Shown here in pieces: positions 23,833-31,904 of a DNA stretch of 64,000 bases (positions are counted from its first letter, which is position 1; every line of letters begins with the position of its first letter). A model generated the notes under the pieces. The model was not told the DNA's origin. It saw only the letters and a list, made by a program, of their open reading frames with translations, and did not search any database. This stretch comes from Calothrix sp. PCC 7716 (lineage in GTDB: Bacteria; Cyanobacteriota; Cyanobacteriia; Cyanobacteriales; Nostocaceae), in NCBI RefSeq assembly GCF_019977735.1, contig NZ_AP025020.1, forward strand, positions 154,360 to 218,359. Reading direction: 5' to 3'. A program made the position numbers and the translations under genes.

Positions 23833-24678
23833 TTAACGTATTTTGGGACGGCTAAGAATTAGTAACTGCACCCGACCATCACCTGTATTAATTGCCAATA
23901 CTGGAGGACGCTGATTAGTCTTTGCTCCTGATGGCATTGCTGGGAAGAGATATACCCAGCTATTGTTCTCAATTAGCAACCGCCAAACAATTGGTTGAAG
24001 AGGATTAGTTGTATCGTTTGTTTCTCGTCCAAAAATCTGCCTAAACTGATCTACATCTCCTATGATGCGGGAGTTTTTTAGAGGAGGATTAGTTAATAGG
24101 TCATCTGGATTACGCCCTAAAGCTATTTTATCACTGGGGCTAACTAGGGTAACAATAGGTCTTGTAGAGGTGTTATTGACTGCATCTCGGTAAGCATCAG
24201 TATTACCCTGCCAGCGCGCTAACCAAAATAGAGCAACTAAAATCCAAGCTATAATAACGATTTCATGACGGAAGGGCTGGGGAAAAAGCTGGGCAAAGGA
24301 ACGTAACGGCGCCCATAGCCAAAAAGCGTGCAGTTTTTGCGTGAATTTACTGCTTGATAACTTTGATGTGCTAGGCGGAATGTTTGGATTAGAAGAGCGA
24401 ATCAACCAAAGAGTGAATTTAATCAACACTACTGTTATAATTACAACTAGAATTGTCCGAATAAATATCCCTAAATCACCAAGAATAACTTGAATTGGTA
24501 CTAGTAAAAATGACTCTACCGATAAGTTTAAAGTATTAATTTCGATTTCAAAGAAGCCAAAGTAAGTCCAGCGATATATCCAGCCTGTAAAGTAAAGAAA
24601 AATACCTAATACGCCGAGTAGACTGGCAAAGCTGCCAAGAAGATTAGTGTTGGTGGAATTTTGAGGTGCTGGGGACAT
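23833..24678 (-). CDS. Multi-pass membrane protein, 281 aa
   Basis: Starts at ATG 24678 (MSPAPQNSTNTNLLGSFASL). Hydrophobic helices: LGVLGIFLYFTGWIYRWTYF, LSVESFLLVPIQVILGDLGI with IRTILVVIITVVLIKFTLWL, and HEIVIIAWILVALFWLARW. The C-terminal 110 residues (PIVTLVSPSDKIALGRNPDD, PIVWRLLIENNSWVYLFPAM) look like an extracytoplasmic beta domain, probably responding to or binding something in the periplasm. No family name recalled with certainty. It is divergent from the exported protein at 24905 across a 226-bp gap containing a perfect hairpin. Confidence 0.7.
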   Translation of the reverse strand: MSPAPQNSTNTNLLGSFASLLGVLGIFLYFTGWIYRWTYFGFFEIEINTLNLSVESFLLVPIQVILGDLGIFIRTILVVIITVVLIKFTLWLIRSSNPNIPPSTSKLSSSKFTQKLHAFWLWAPLRSFAQLFPQPFRHEIVIIAWILVALFWLARWQGNTDAYRDAVNNTSTRPIVTLVSPSDKIALGRNPDDLLTNPPLKNSRIIGDVDQFRQIFGRETNDTTNPLQPIVWRLLIENNSWVYLFPAMPSGAKTNQRPPVLAINTGDGRVQLLILSRPKIR

Positions 24679-24735
24679 AAATAGTGGTAAAGACTACTGA
24701 ATGTATAATTTAAACTGGTATTTGCTTTAACTAAG

Positions 24736-24757
24736 ATAGTACCCGTGTGGGTACTAT
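24736..24757. other. Perfect hairpin ATAGTACCC-GTGT-GGGTACTAT
   Basis: A 9-bp perfect stem with a 4-base loop between two divergent genes. No U-run follows on either strand, so an operator or processing signal is as likely as a terminator. Confidence 0.5.
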
Positions 24758-24904
24758 TATCTCTTGTCAAATTTTATTAAAAATTATTTCTGGGGCTACG
24801 GGAACATAAGGAACTTTTTGTAATTCTATTCCGATAGCTTTAAGTATATTTAAGGATAAGCTGCTATATTGCGCTACCCCTATACGCTAGTATTATTTAA
24901 ATTT

Positions 24905-25477
24905 ATGAGAGTATTATTCAAAACACTAATTTTTGCCTTAGTGCTGGCTGGTGCCGGAACGGTGGAAAATGTACAGGTAGTGACTGGCACTCAAATAGCC
25001 CAAGCGCAGAAAGCAGTTAGGGCGCCGATACCTTTGGCAATACCTACAACTGCGGATGTGATACTGAAGAATGGAAGTTCGATGACGGGACAGATAATAG
25101 CTTTTGACCCGAACAAGCAAATAATTCAAATTTCCCGTAGTCGTGTTTCTCGCTCACTGCAAATTGCCCAGATTCAACGAGTAACCTTCAAAAAACAAGA
25201 TGCTATAGTTTATACCAGCGATGGTAAGCCGATGGTCATTCGGGGAGATGATAACTCACAGGCTCAACAAAGCATTTGGAAGAATATTCCACTAAATGCG
25301 TTTTGGTTTCTCAATGCTAGTAGGGGGCAAGCAAGCGTAGACCTTGCAACAATAATGAATCCGAGAGATATCCGTGGTATTAAGGGAGTGGCTGCTAAGA
25401 GTTTATATGTAGCGGATGAGATTCAGTTTCAAACTGCTGGAAAGATGACTATCAAGGTAACGCCTACTGACCTTTAG
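24905..25477 (+). CDS. Exported hypothetical protein
   Basis: The start is set at ATG 24905 (MRVLFKTLIFALVLAGAGTV) since this gives a clean signal peptide; the TTG at 24869 would put 12 odd residues before it. Cleavage is likely near TQIAQAQ. The mature part has SM-like beta character (ADVILKNGSSMTGQIIAFDP, QIIQISRSRVSRSLQIAQIQ, RVTFKKQDAIVYTSDGKP), a pattern seen in secreted cyanobacterial proteins that I cannot name. It is 68 bp upstream of the exported TPR-CHAT gene on the same strand, so the two probably work together in the periplasm or outside. Confidence 0.68.
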   Translation: MRVLFKTLIFALVLAGAGTVENVQVVTGTQIAQAQKAVRAPIPLAIPTTADVILKNGSSMTGQIIAFDPNKQIIQISRSRVSRSLQIAQIQRVTFKKQDAIVYTSDGKPMVIRGDDNSQAQQSIWKNIPLNAFWFLNASRGQASVDLATIMNPRDIRGIKGVAAKSLYVADEIQFQTAGKMTIKVTPTDL

Positions 25478-25545
25478 GTTGGATGGTGCTAGTGCTGTTT
25501 TTTATGTGTCACTAAAATTATTATATTATTAAAGATGAAATTTTA

Positions 25546-25908
25546 ATGCAACGTATTCTTAAAGTTTTGTTGGCGGTAGGAATTAGCTTGGCGCCAGTTG
25601 TTATGCAGTTAACTATTCAACCAGTATGGGGACAAATTCAAAATTCTCAGATAGAAGCGCAAAAACTTTTGAACCAAGCGCAGAGACAAATAGGGCAAGG
25701 ACAATCACAGCAGGCAATAGAAACGTTAAAAAAAGTTTTAGCAATTACACAACAACTTAAAGACCAAAGGCTGGAGGCAAATACTCTAGTTGCAATAGGT
25801 TCAGTCTTCGGCATTATTGGGCAGCCCCAGAAAGCATTGGAGTTTTATAATCAAGCTCTTGTAATTAATCGATCTGTGGGAGATCGTTCTGAAGAAGCTA
25901 ATACCCTG
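25546..25908 (+). pseudogene. Exported TPR-CHAT protein, 5' part (split by Tn554-type element)
   Basis: Codons 1-121 of a TPR-CHAT protein. A signal peptide (MQRILKVLLAVGISLAPVVM, cut after about QPVWGQ) is followed by TPR helices (AQRQIGQGQSQQAIETLKKV, AIGSVFGIIGQPQKALEFYN). The sequence ends at E-A-N-T-L in codon CTG 25906-25908; beyond this the frame runs into transposon DNA and stops at 25998. The partner half resumes at CTG 29952-29954 as L-S-N-V-G-L-V-Y-S-E-I-G, exactly the continuation expected for a TPR. Joining the halves at CTG gives one 632-residue frame. Confidence 0.88.
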
Positions 25909-25920
25909 GGTTTATGTCGC

Positions 25921-25981
25921 CTACAACGTCTACAACGTATGCAAATCAAGCCTTTAACCTTGTTGTCGTTTTCTACAACGT
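25921..25981. repeat. Left-end repeats CTACAACGT x3 of the Tn554-type element
   Basis: CTACAACGT occurs at 25921, 25930 and 25973. The inverse sits near the right end (29841). Spacing and location suggest recombinase binding sites. Confidence 0.6.
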
Positions 25982-26075
25982 ATCGTGTCGTTACTTAGTT
26001 AACATCTCTAAAAAAAGTATCCAACCTTCAGTACAAGTATAAATTCAAACATTCTTATTTGTCAGACTGCATAAA

Positions 26076-26807
26076 TTAATTTTGGATGTTAGGTTTCCAA
26101 CATTTTTCAATAGCATATTTTAACCATGCTGCTGGCTTATAAATCTTCTGACAAGCTTGAGCTTCTTTAAATGCTTCTATAGCATCTAAAACAATTTCTG
26201 GTGATTTAGCTGCTTTAATAACTTTAGTTAAAGTTGAACTAACTTGAATACCAAGCAAATCAAGCTGTTCTTGAATTTGCAAGTTAATAGTTGAGCGTGA
26301 GCCTCTAGATTTTGCTAATGGAATTACCTTGTTATTATCTGCTTTAGACATTGAATTTTGTTGTTGAAGCTCTGACAATTGTGTTTTTAATTTTTCATTC
26401 TCAATTCTTAGGCGTAACGCAATATCCTCGGAAAGTTGAATTTGGTATAACCTACCAGCTAGACCTTCATTTATTCGACGTAATCCATCGATTTCTGCTC
26501 TCAAGCGCTTGTTATCTTCTCTTAGGTTTTGAATAATCACCGCCTTAGAATTATCTGATGCTAATGGTGGTTGTTTAGTTGATAAGCGTTGTTTTTGCTG
26601 ATTGCGTAGGCTTTCAATGCGACTTCTAATTTCTGGTTGTTTATACAAGTAAGCAGTAGATACTTTGGCAGAATGGGCAACAGATGTAAAATTAATTTCT
26701 TGTCCTTGTTTTATCATCTTTTCAAGAGCTAGCTCTACACGTGATGCTGTCACAGCTGCTTTTTGTGCAGCTGAGTGTTGTAATGCTTCAATCTTTTTGT
26801 TATTCAT
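26076..26807 (-). CDS. tnpC: Tn554-type TnpC-like accessory protein
   Basis: A 243-aa protein overlapping the end of tnpB by eight bases. The N-terminus (ALQHSAAQKAAVTASRVELA, NFTSVAHSAKVSTAYLYKQP) contains a helix-turn-helix typical of the DUF6262-like third protein of Tn554-family elements. The middle is a coiled coil (EDNKRLRAEIDGLRRINEGL, ENEKLKTQLSELQQQNSM). Tn554 TnpC is about 125 aa; this longer form is usual in related elements. It influences orientation and efficiency of transposition in Tn554 (known for the family). Confidence 0.8.
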   Translation of the reverse strand: MNNKKIEALQHSAAQKAAVTASRVELALEKMIKQGQEINFTSVAHSAKVSTAYLYKQPEIRSRIESLRNQQKQRLSTKQPPLASDNSKAVIIQNLREDNKRLRAEIDGLRRINEGLAGRLYQIQLSEDIALRLRIENEKLKTQLSELQQQNSMSKADNNKVIPLAKSRGSRSTINLQIQEQLDLLGIQVSSTLTKVIKAAKSPEIVLDAIEAFKEAQACQKIYKPAAWLKYAIEKCWKPNIQN

Positions 26808-28710
26808 TATTCAACTCCAATGTTTTAATTACCTTCTCTAAGTTTTCTTTCAGCGGCATATTCTTTTTAACTTGTAAGTTCCAACCAAAATCTTGAGCTT
26901 TTTTTAAAATATTGTTAGTGCGCTCTAGAGTCGATTTTAAAATTGGTAAGAAATTTTTATTAGTTCTCCAGTGCGGACAGTTATAACAACCTTCAAAACC
27001 AGGGATATCGCAATCACCTAATACTTTTGGTCTTGCACAATATCCATGCTCTAATGCTCTGGCTTGTACATTATTTTTAAACCATTCTAATTCATCATTG
27101 CCATCAATAATAGTTGATGAAACTTCAATTGCTTGCCCCTGAAAGTTAACAACTCTAGATTCATAATATTTTTCTACCTCTTTTCTTAGTGTTTGGTCAT
27201 GAATATGAGCATACACCTGAGTCATTGTTGGTGATTCGTGTCCTAAATATCTTTGGACAATATGTTGTGGAACCCCGTTATTAATGAGACGAAAACCGAC
27301 TGTGTGGCGACATTGATGAGATGTAAAAACCCATAACTTACCATTAATATCTCGGATATCTTTTTCATATACTAATAACTTTAAATTTTGACAAAATGCT
27401 GCATAACTTATTGGTTTATATTTAGATTTATATCGCTCAGAAACAAATAAAAGATTACAATTAGCATCGAATGTATTTTGAACATACTCTTGTTGAGCTT
27501 GAATAATTCTAACTACTTCTAAACAAATAGGAACGGTAATATATTTTTTAAATTTAGACTGATAATACTGTAAGAGATACTCTCCTGCGCTATCGGTCAT
27601 AATACAATTCAGCTTTAGATTACATAGTTCACTAATTCTCATTCCGCACTCGATGAGAATCAAAAACATTTTTTGATAAACAGGATTTTTGATGGATGAT
27701 AAATTATCCATAATTTGTTGAATAACTTCCTCTGGAATATACCGAGGCTTTAAGGAGCGTTTATTTTTTGGAAAGTCGTCATTATAAATCACCTTATTAC
27801 CAGTTACATTTACCCACTTCTCTCTAAAACTGACTTCTAAAAAGTCTCTTAAATCAGATATAAATTTATGGTGATTCTTATTACTTGCATAAACAGTTGT
27901 TAAATATCCTAAATAATCAACAATTACTTGACGATTTATCTCCGATGCTTTAATTGTCGGGTAGTGTAAATACAAAAATTTATTAAATATCTTCAATGAT
28001 AATAACTTATGATTACAAGTCCCTAAAGCAATTAAAGGTAATTTGTATTTAATAAATTTTTTAACTGGCAGATAAAGCCAAGAAGCTTTTAAATCAGTAA
28101 AGTCGAACCAACGATACCTTGTTGCATTAGTATCTTTCTCCTCAAATCCTAACTTGTACACATCCCAAATCTCTTTCTCATATTCATCTCTATCATCATA
28201 AAAGTCTAATAAAAACTTATAAATTTGTTGAAATTTGTAAATACACTCATCTTCTCCTTTGTAGGTTTTTATTTGATTGCTACTCAATAACTTAGAACTC
28301 TGGCGCCCATAATATTTCTTTGTTGCGATTAGATAAGTTCTCAAGGATAATACCCATTCATCTAATTTCTTATCTAAAAGAGAATTAGAAAGTGAATGTT
28401 GACTGTGTAGCCACTCACATATTCTATTTATTTTAGAAGCCTTTTGATGAAGACTTTTTAAGTTCCAGTCTTGATTAACAACTTTTTGGTAACAAAAAAA
28501 TTTTATTTCTACCTTTGTTCGACCAGGACATTTTTCAAAATGTAAGCAACTTCCTCGTATCTTAGAACTTCCTTTTAAAGGATTTGAGGCTGGAGACCAT
28601 ATATCTTTAGCCCAGTATTCAATCAATTGAGACTTCATATACTGGTATTTTGCTTCATTACCTGAAATAATATAGTCAATAAGCTGTTTATTTGTTTTCG
28701 ATTCTTTCAT
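26800..28710 (-). CDS. tnpB: Tn554-type tyrosine recombinase TnpB
   Basis: 636 aa, matching the TnpB size class. The catalytic domain is in residues about 330-510: Arg in LILIECGMRISELCNL, Lys in the SKFKKYITVPI strand, His-x-x-Arg in TSHQCRHTVGF, His in RYLGHESPTM and Tyr in TQVYAHIHD. The C-terminus has a cysteine cluster (YCARPKVLGDCDIPGFEGC, YNCPHW) that probably binds zinc, as in other TnpB-type recombinases. It starts at ATG 28710, overlapping the tnpA stop by four bases. It acts with TnpA in site-selective, replicon-independent integration. Confidence 0.88.
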   Translation of the reverse strand: MKESKTNKQLIDYIISGNEAKYQYMKSQLIEYWAKDIWSPASNPLKGSSKIRGSCLHFEKCPGRTKVEIKFFCYQKVVNQDWNLKSLHQKASKINRICEWLHSQHSLSNSLLDKKLDEWVLSLRTYLIATKKYYGRQSSKLLSSNQIKTYKGEDECIYKFQQIYKFLLDFYDDRDEYEKEIWDVYKLGFEEKDTNATRYRWFDFTDLKASWLYLPVKKFIKYKLPLIALGTCNHKLLSLKIFNKFLYLHYPTIKASEINRQVIVDYLGYLTTVYASNKNHHKFISDLRDFLEVSFREKWVNVTGNKVIYNDDFPKNKRSLKPRYIPEEVIQQIMDNLSSIKNPVYQKMFLILIECGMRISELCNLKLNCIMTDSAGEYLLQYYQSKFKKYITVPICLEVVRIIQAQQEYVQNTFDANCNLLFVSERYKSKYKPISYAAFCQNLKLLVYEKDIRDINGKLWVFTSHQCRHTVGFRLINNGVPQHIVQRYLGHESPTMTQVYAHIHDQTLRKEVEKYYESRVVNFQGQAIEVSSTIIDGNDELEWFKNNVQARALEHGYCARPKVLGDCDIPGFEGCYNCPHWRTNKNFLPILKSTLERTNNILKKAQDFGWNLQVKKNMPLKENLEKVIKTLELNNE

Positions 28711-29819
28711 TGTTTTTGCTTCTCTCGGTTTTGTAAATATTCTTTGTAAGCTAATTTCAAATCTTCATCTTCTAGGTGGACATAAGTGTTGATAGTCGTT
28801 TGAATATCACTATGACCTAACCTCTTCTTCACATAAGCCATGTCAACTCCTGCTCTTATTAGGTCAGATGCATGGCTATGCCTTAGTAAATGAGGATTTA
28901 TCTTAGTTCCTATTTTTCTTGATAATCTTCTGAATAAACTGTTAACAGTTTTATATGTCAAAGGTTTACCCATTTTATCCTGATTATGAGCTTTGATAAC
29001 TACAAACACAAAGTCGCAATCAATATCTGATGGATACTCGTCTATTAAATAAGCACAGTACCATTGCATCAGTTCCTTACTCACATGAACTGTTCGCTCT
29101 ACTCCGGACTTTGCTCTAGCATGATTTACATTATCTAATCTTGGCGCCACACGAATTTCACATGCGTTACCAGTCACCATATCTTCATGCCTTAGTCCTA
29201 ATGCTTCGCCTATTCTTAACCCTGTTTCATACAGCAGTTTAATTAAAAACTTATCACGTAAAGTATTACACGCTGTAATTATATTGTCAACTTGTTCAGG
29301 TGTTAAACATCCTGGGAATGTTTTTGGTTCTTTTATCTTTAATAGTCGTGTTTTAACCTCTTTTTCTTTACTAATGTGGTGTAAAAAAGGCTTATATTTT
29401 CTATTTGATTGTAACTGATAGCCGTAACTATTAACGCCTAAATTTACCCCGATACGCTCTTGAAACTCATAAAATCCACAAACTGTTGTCAGGCAATGAT
29501 TGATTGTCTTCTCTGAACGCTTGGAAGAACTTACCTTAATTGATAACACGCTTGTATACGGATTTCTCAGCCAGTGAATAAAGTTTGATAGTTGTTCTAA
29601 ACTTATTTCTTGCCAAGAAAGTTTTGAATCTCTCAAAAACTCCCAGAACAGTTTGAGATTGTAGGCATAAGCTTGAATCGTGTTTGGTGAGCGCCCTACG
29701 CTGTCTAAATAATGCAGGTACTTCCCAATTGCCTCTATCGGTAAACAGTCATCACCCAAAACCATCCATACTGAACGGTTAGAGTCGCATATAATACCTC
29801 TTTGAACTTTCATTCTCAT
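28707..29819 (-). CDS. tnpA: Tn554-type tyrosine recombinase TnpA
   Basis: 370 aa. The core-binding domain (SPNTIQAYAYNLKLFWEFLR) is at residues 40-130. The catalytic set is complete: Arg in LLYETGLRIGEALGL, Lys in ARAKSGVERTVHV, His-x-x-Arg in NPHLLRHSHAS, His in KRLGHSDI and Tyr in TINTYVHLED. ATG 29819 (MRMKVQRG) is preceded by AGGGTGG. It is the first gene of the transposon operon; the 135 bp to the right end contain the palindromes at 29844 and 29881 and probably the promoter. Confidence 0.88.
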   Translation of the reverse strand: MRMKVQRGIICDSNRSVWMVLGDDCLPIEAIGKYLHYLDSVGRSPNTIQAYAYNLKLFWEFLRDSKLSWQEISLEQLSNFIHWLRNPYTSVLSIKVSSSKRSEKTINHCLTTVCGFYEFQERIGVNLGVNSYGYQLQSNRKYKPFLHHISKEKEVKTRLLKIKEPKTFPGCLTPEQVDNIITACNTLRDKFLIKLLYETGLRIGEALGLRHEDMVTGNACEIRVAPRLDNVNHARAKSGVERTVHVSKELMQWYCAYLIDEYPSDIDCDFVFVVIKAHNQDKMGKPLTYKTVNSLFRRLSRKIGTKINPHLLRHSHASDLIRAGVDMAYVKKRLGHSDIQTTINTYVHLEDEDLKLAYKEYLQNREKQKQ

Positions 29820-29840
29820 CCACCCTGAGCATCTTCGTTT

Positions 29841-29914
29841 ACGTTGTAGTATTATACTACAAGACGATTAAAAGTCAAAACAGCGTGTAATTAGCAAGCT
29901 AATTAGCTACGCTG
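29841..29914. repeat. Right-end palindromes of the Tn554-type element
   Basis: TTGTAGTA-TTA-TACTACAA at 29844-29862 overlaps ACGTTGTAG (29841-29849), the inverse of the left-end CTACAACGT repeats. At 29881-29914, CAGCGT...ACGCTG encloses TAATTAGC-AA-GCTAATTA. Both lie between tnpA and the right junction at 29954. Confidence 0.65.
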
Positions 29915-29951
29915 TTGTTGTTGTTGTTATTTAAAATTTGATGAGACATAA

Positions 29952-31490
29952 CTGAGTAATGTAGGTTTGGTTTATAGTGAAATTGGGCAATTGAGTAAAG
30001 CTGCTACAAATTATGAGCAAGCTGTCAGGATAACTCTAGAAGTTCGTAAAGGAGTAGCTAGAAACGACCGCTCAGAATTTTTGCAGCAAGAACAAAAAAC
30101 TCCTATCGCCCTCGTTGATATTCTCATTAGGCAAAATAAAGCAGATGCGGCTTATGAATGGGCTAATCTTGCTACAACTGCTGACTTGATTGATTATGCT
30201 CGCTTGCTTAATGCTAAAGTTGCTAACCCTGATGCTCAACGAGCTATTGATGAGTGGAACCAGCTTTATGGGCAGCTACAATTTTTACGTCAGCGCTTAC
30301 AGGAAAAATTTTCTGATACTCTCTCTCAACAAATGCGAGAGCTAGAAGCTAAAGTTAATCAGCAAGCCGAAGTTATCTCAAAGCGCTTTCCGGAAGTAGC
30401 AGAATTGTTTGAAACTACCCCTACTGACATTGCTCAACTTCGAGCTAGTATTCCAGTTGGTACAACGGTAATTCATCCTGTTTTACTAACTAATATTAAG
30501 AGTATTCCAAATACAATTGCTTTGTTTATTTTAACTAAAGACAAGCTGACAGTAAAGCTTGTACCTGTTAATCCCGCCGAACTTGATAATTTACTTACTC
30601 AAACTCATGCACAACTAACAAATCGCTTTGATAATAAATATCTTGATAATTTAGAAAAGCTTTATAACTTATTGATTCGTCCAGTTGAAGCTGACATTAA
30701 GGCAACTAATCCCAAACAACTTAGCTTTATCGCTACTGGAAAATTACGCTACATTCCCTTTGAAGCTCTCTACAACAACAAAACTGATAAATATCTGATT
30801 CAGGAATACCCCATTAGCTACTTGACGCGCCTCTCTACCCATTCTCTTCAAACGACTCGGACAAAAAACTCAATATCTGCTAGGAAGGTTTTAGCTCTTG
30901 GCAACCCAATTCCTAAAAATCCTTTGGCATTACCAGGTTCTGAAATTGAGGTCAAAAGCATCACTCAAATGATGCCAGGAAGTGAAGCAATAATTGGCAG
31001 CAAAGCTACACTTGCTACATTCAAAACTCAGGCGCCTCGTTTTCCTTTGCTGCACTTGGCAACACATGGCTGTTTTCAGCGAGGGGGCTGTCCTAAATTA
31101 GGGTTAGAAGAAAATGTTCTCCTGTTTGCTGACAAAAAACTTAATATTGCTGATGCGGCTTTGTTGGGTTTGAACAACACTGATTTAATTACCCTTAGTG
31201 CTTGCCAAACTGCCCTAAATACTGATTCTCAAGGAAAATTATTTACTGGTGATGGCGCCGAAGCAATAACTGGACTTGCATATTTATTTGAGCGCGCAGG
31301 AGCTAAAGCCGTTCTTGCTAATCTTTGGAGCATTGAGGATAAAACGACGCAGGAAATTATGGTGCGGTTTTACCAAAATATGAAAAAAGGAATGAGCAAG
31401 GGTGAAGCGTTGCGCCAAGCGAAGTTAAGCCAAATTGATAGTCATCCTTTCTTTTGGTCATCGTTTGTTCTTATTGGTAATGCTGAGTAG
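29952..31490 (+). pseudogene. Exported TPR-CHAT protein, 3' part (TPR end and CHAT peptidase domain)
   Basis: Continuation of the gene begun at 25546. After a last TPR (EIGQLSKAATNYEQAVRITL) and linker helices (YEWANLATTADLIDYARLL), the CHAT domain has the catalytic His in FPLLHLATHGCFQRG and the catalytic Cys in LITLSACQTALNT (about residues 486 and 534 of the rejoined protein). Later motifs AEAITGLAYLFERAGAKAV, LANLWSIEDKTTQE and HPFFWSSFVLIGNAE complete the domain. CHAT peptidases are caspase relatives. A TTG at 29967 could start a truncated product lacking the signal peptide, but the intact gene must have been exported. Confidence 0.88.
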
Positions 31491-31520
31491 GTGGTGTTGG
31501 GCAAATGCAAAGCACGCGAA

Positions 31521-31550
31521 CTTACTTACTAGTTTTAATGAGTGATTTAT
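31521..31550 (+). repeat. 30-bp direct repeat, copy 2
   Basis: Matches 23774-23803 at 29 of 30 positions. Here it covers the last codons of the minus-strand GIY-YIG gene. Confidence 0.75.
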
Positions 31551-31839
31551 TCAAAGTTTTAGGGTTGCAAAGCGGACAAAAGCTTACAGGGCTATGGCGT
31601 TTTTTTAATTGTCTTTCTGTTTCTTTAGTACAGTTAGACCAGTGACGAACTAGTTGTAGGTCGTATTTATAATTTTGCACTACAGCACGAGTAATTTTGG
31701 CGCCTGACCCGTTTCGATGTTCTTCTAATCTTTGTTTTAAGCTTCTGTTAGTGTAGCCTAAGTAATGTGCTGCGGAACCTTTCGAGTTGTCTAAATTGCC
31801 AATTTTTTGTGAGAAGTGGATTAGGTAGCAGTAACCCAT
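31522..31839 (-). CDS. GIY-YIG nuclease family protein, 105 aa
   Basis: The start YCYLIHFSQKIGNLDNSKGS followed by AAHYLGYTNRSLKQRLEEHR contains the GIY-YIG-like pair (YLIHF...HYLGYT), the conserved Arg and H-x-x-G (EEHRNGSGAKITRA), and the later strand YDLQLVRHW. This is the URI-domain layout. A Cys pair near the end (CPLCNPKTL) is unusual. It starts at ATG 31839 with a TGAAAAAT box upstream. Its 3' end shares 30 bp with the end of the LRV gene 7.7 kb away, suggesting the two genes were once adjacent and convergent. Confidence 0.8.
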   Translation of the reverse strand: MGYCYLIHFSQKIGNLDNSKGSAAHYLGYTNRSLKQRLEEHRNGSGAKITRAVVQNYKYDLQLVRHWSNCTKETERQLKKRHSPVSFCPLCNPKTLNKSLIKTSK

Positions 31840-31860
31840 AATTTTCTTGTTAATTTAAAG

Positions 31861-31875
31861 TGATTTTTCAACCAC
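31861..31875 (-). promoter_or_regulatory. Upstream box GTGGTTGAAAAATCA
   Basis: Lies 22 bp before the GIY-YIG start; one of five related boxes. Confidence 0.45.
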
Positions 31876-31904
31876 CTAAAGCAAGATTTATAGTTACGGT
31901 TCTA

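Larger units (their letters stand above)
25909..29954 (-). mobile_element. Tn554-family transposon (tnpA-tnpB-tnpC)
   Basis: A 4046-bp insertion bounded by a shared CTG, carrying three overlapping minus-strand genes in the order and with the sizes typical of Tn554: a tyrosine recombinase of 370 aa, a second of 636 aa and a third protein of 243 aa. There are no terminal inverted repeats of the DDE type and no target duplication beyond the CTG core, as expected for this family. Recombinase-type repeats lie inside both ends: CTACAACGT at 25921, 25930 and 25973 on the left, and its inverse ACGTTGTAG at 29841 on the right. Confidence 0.88.
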
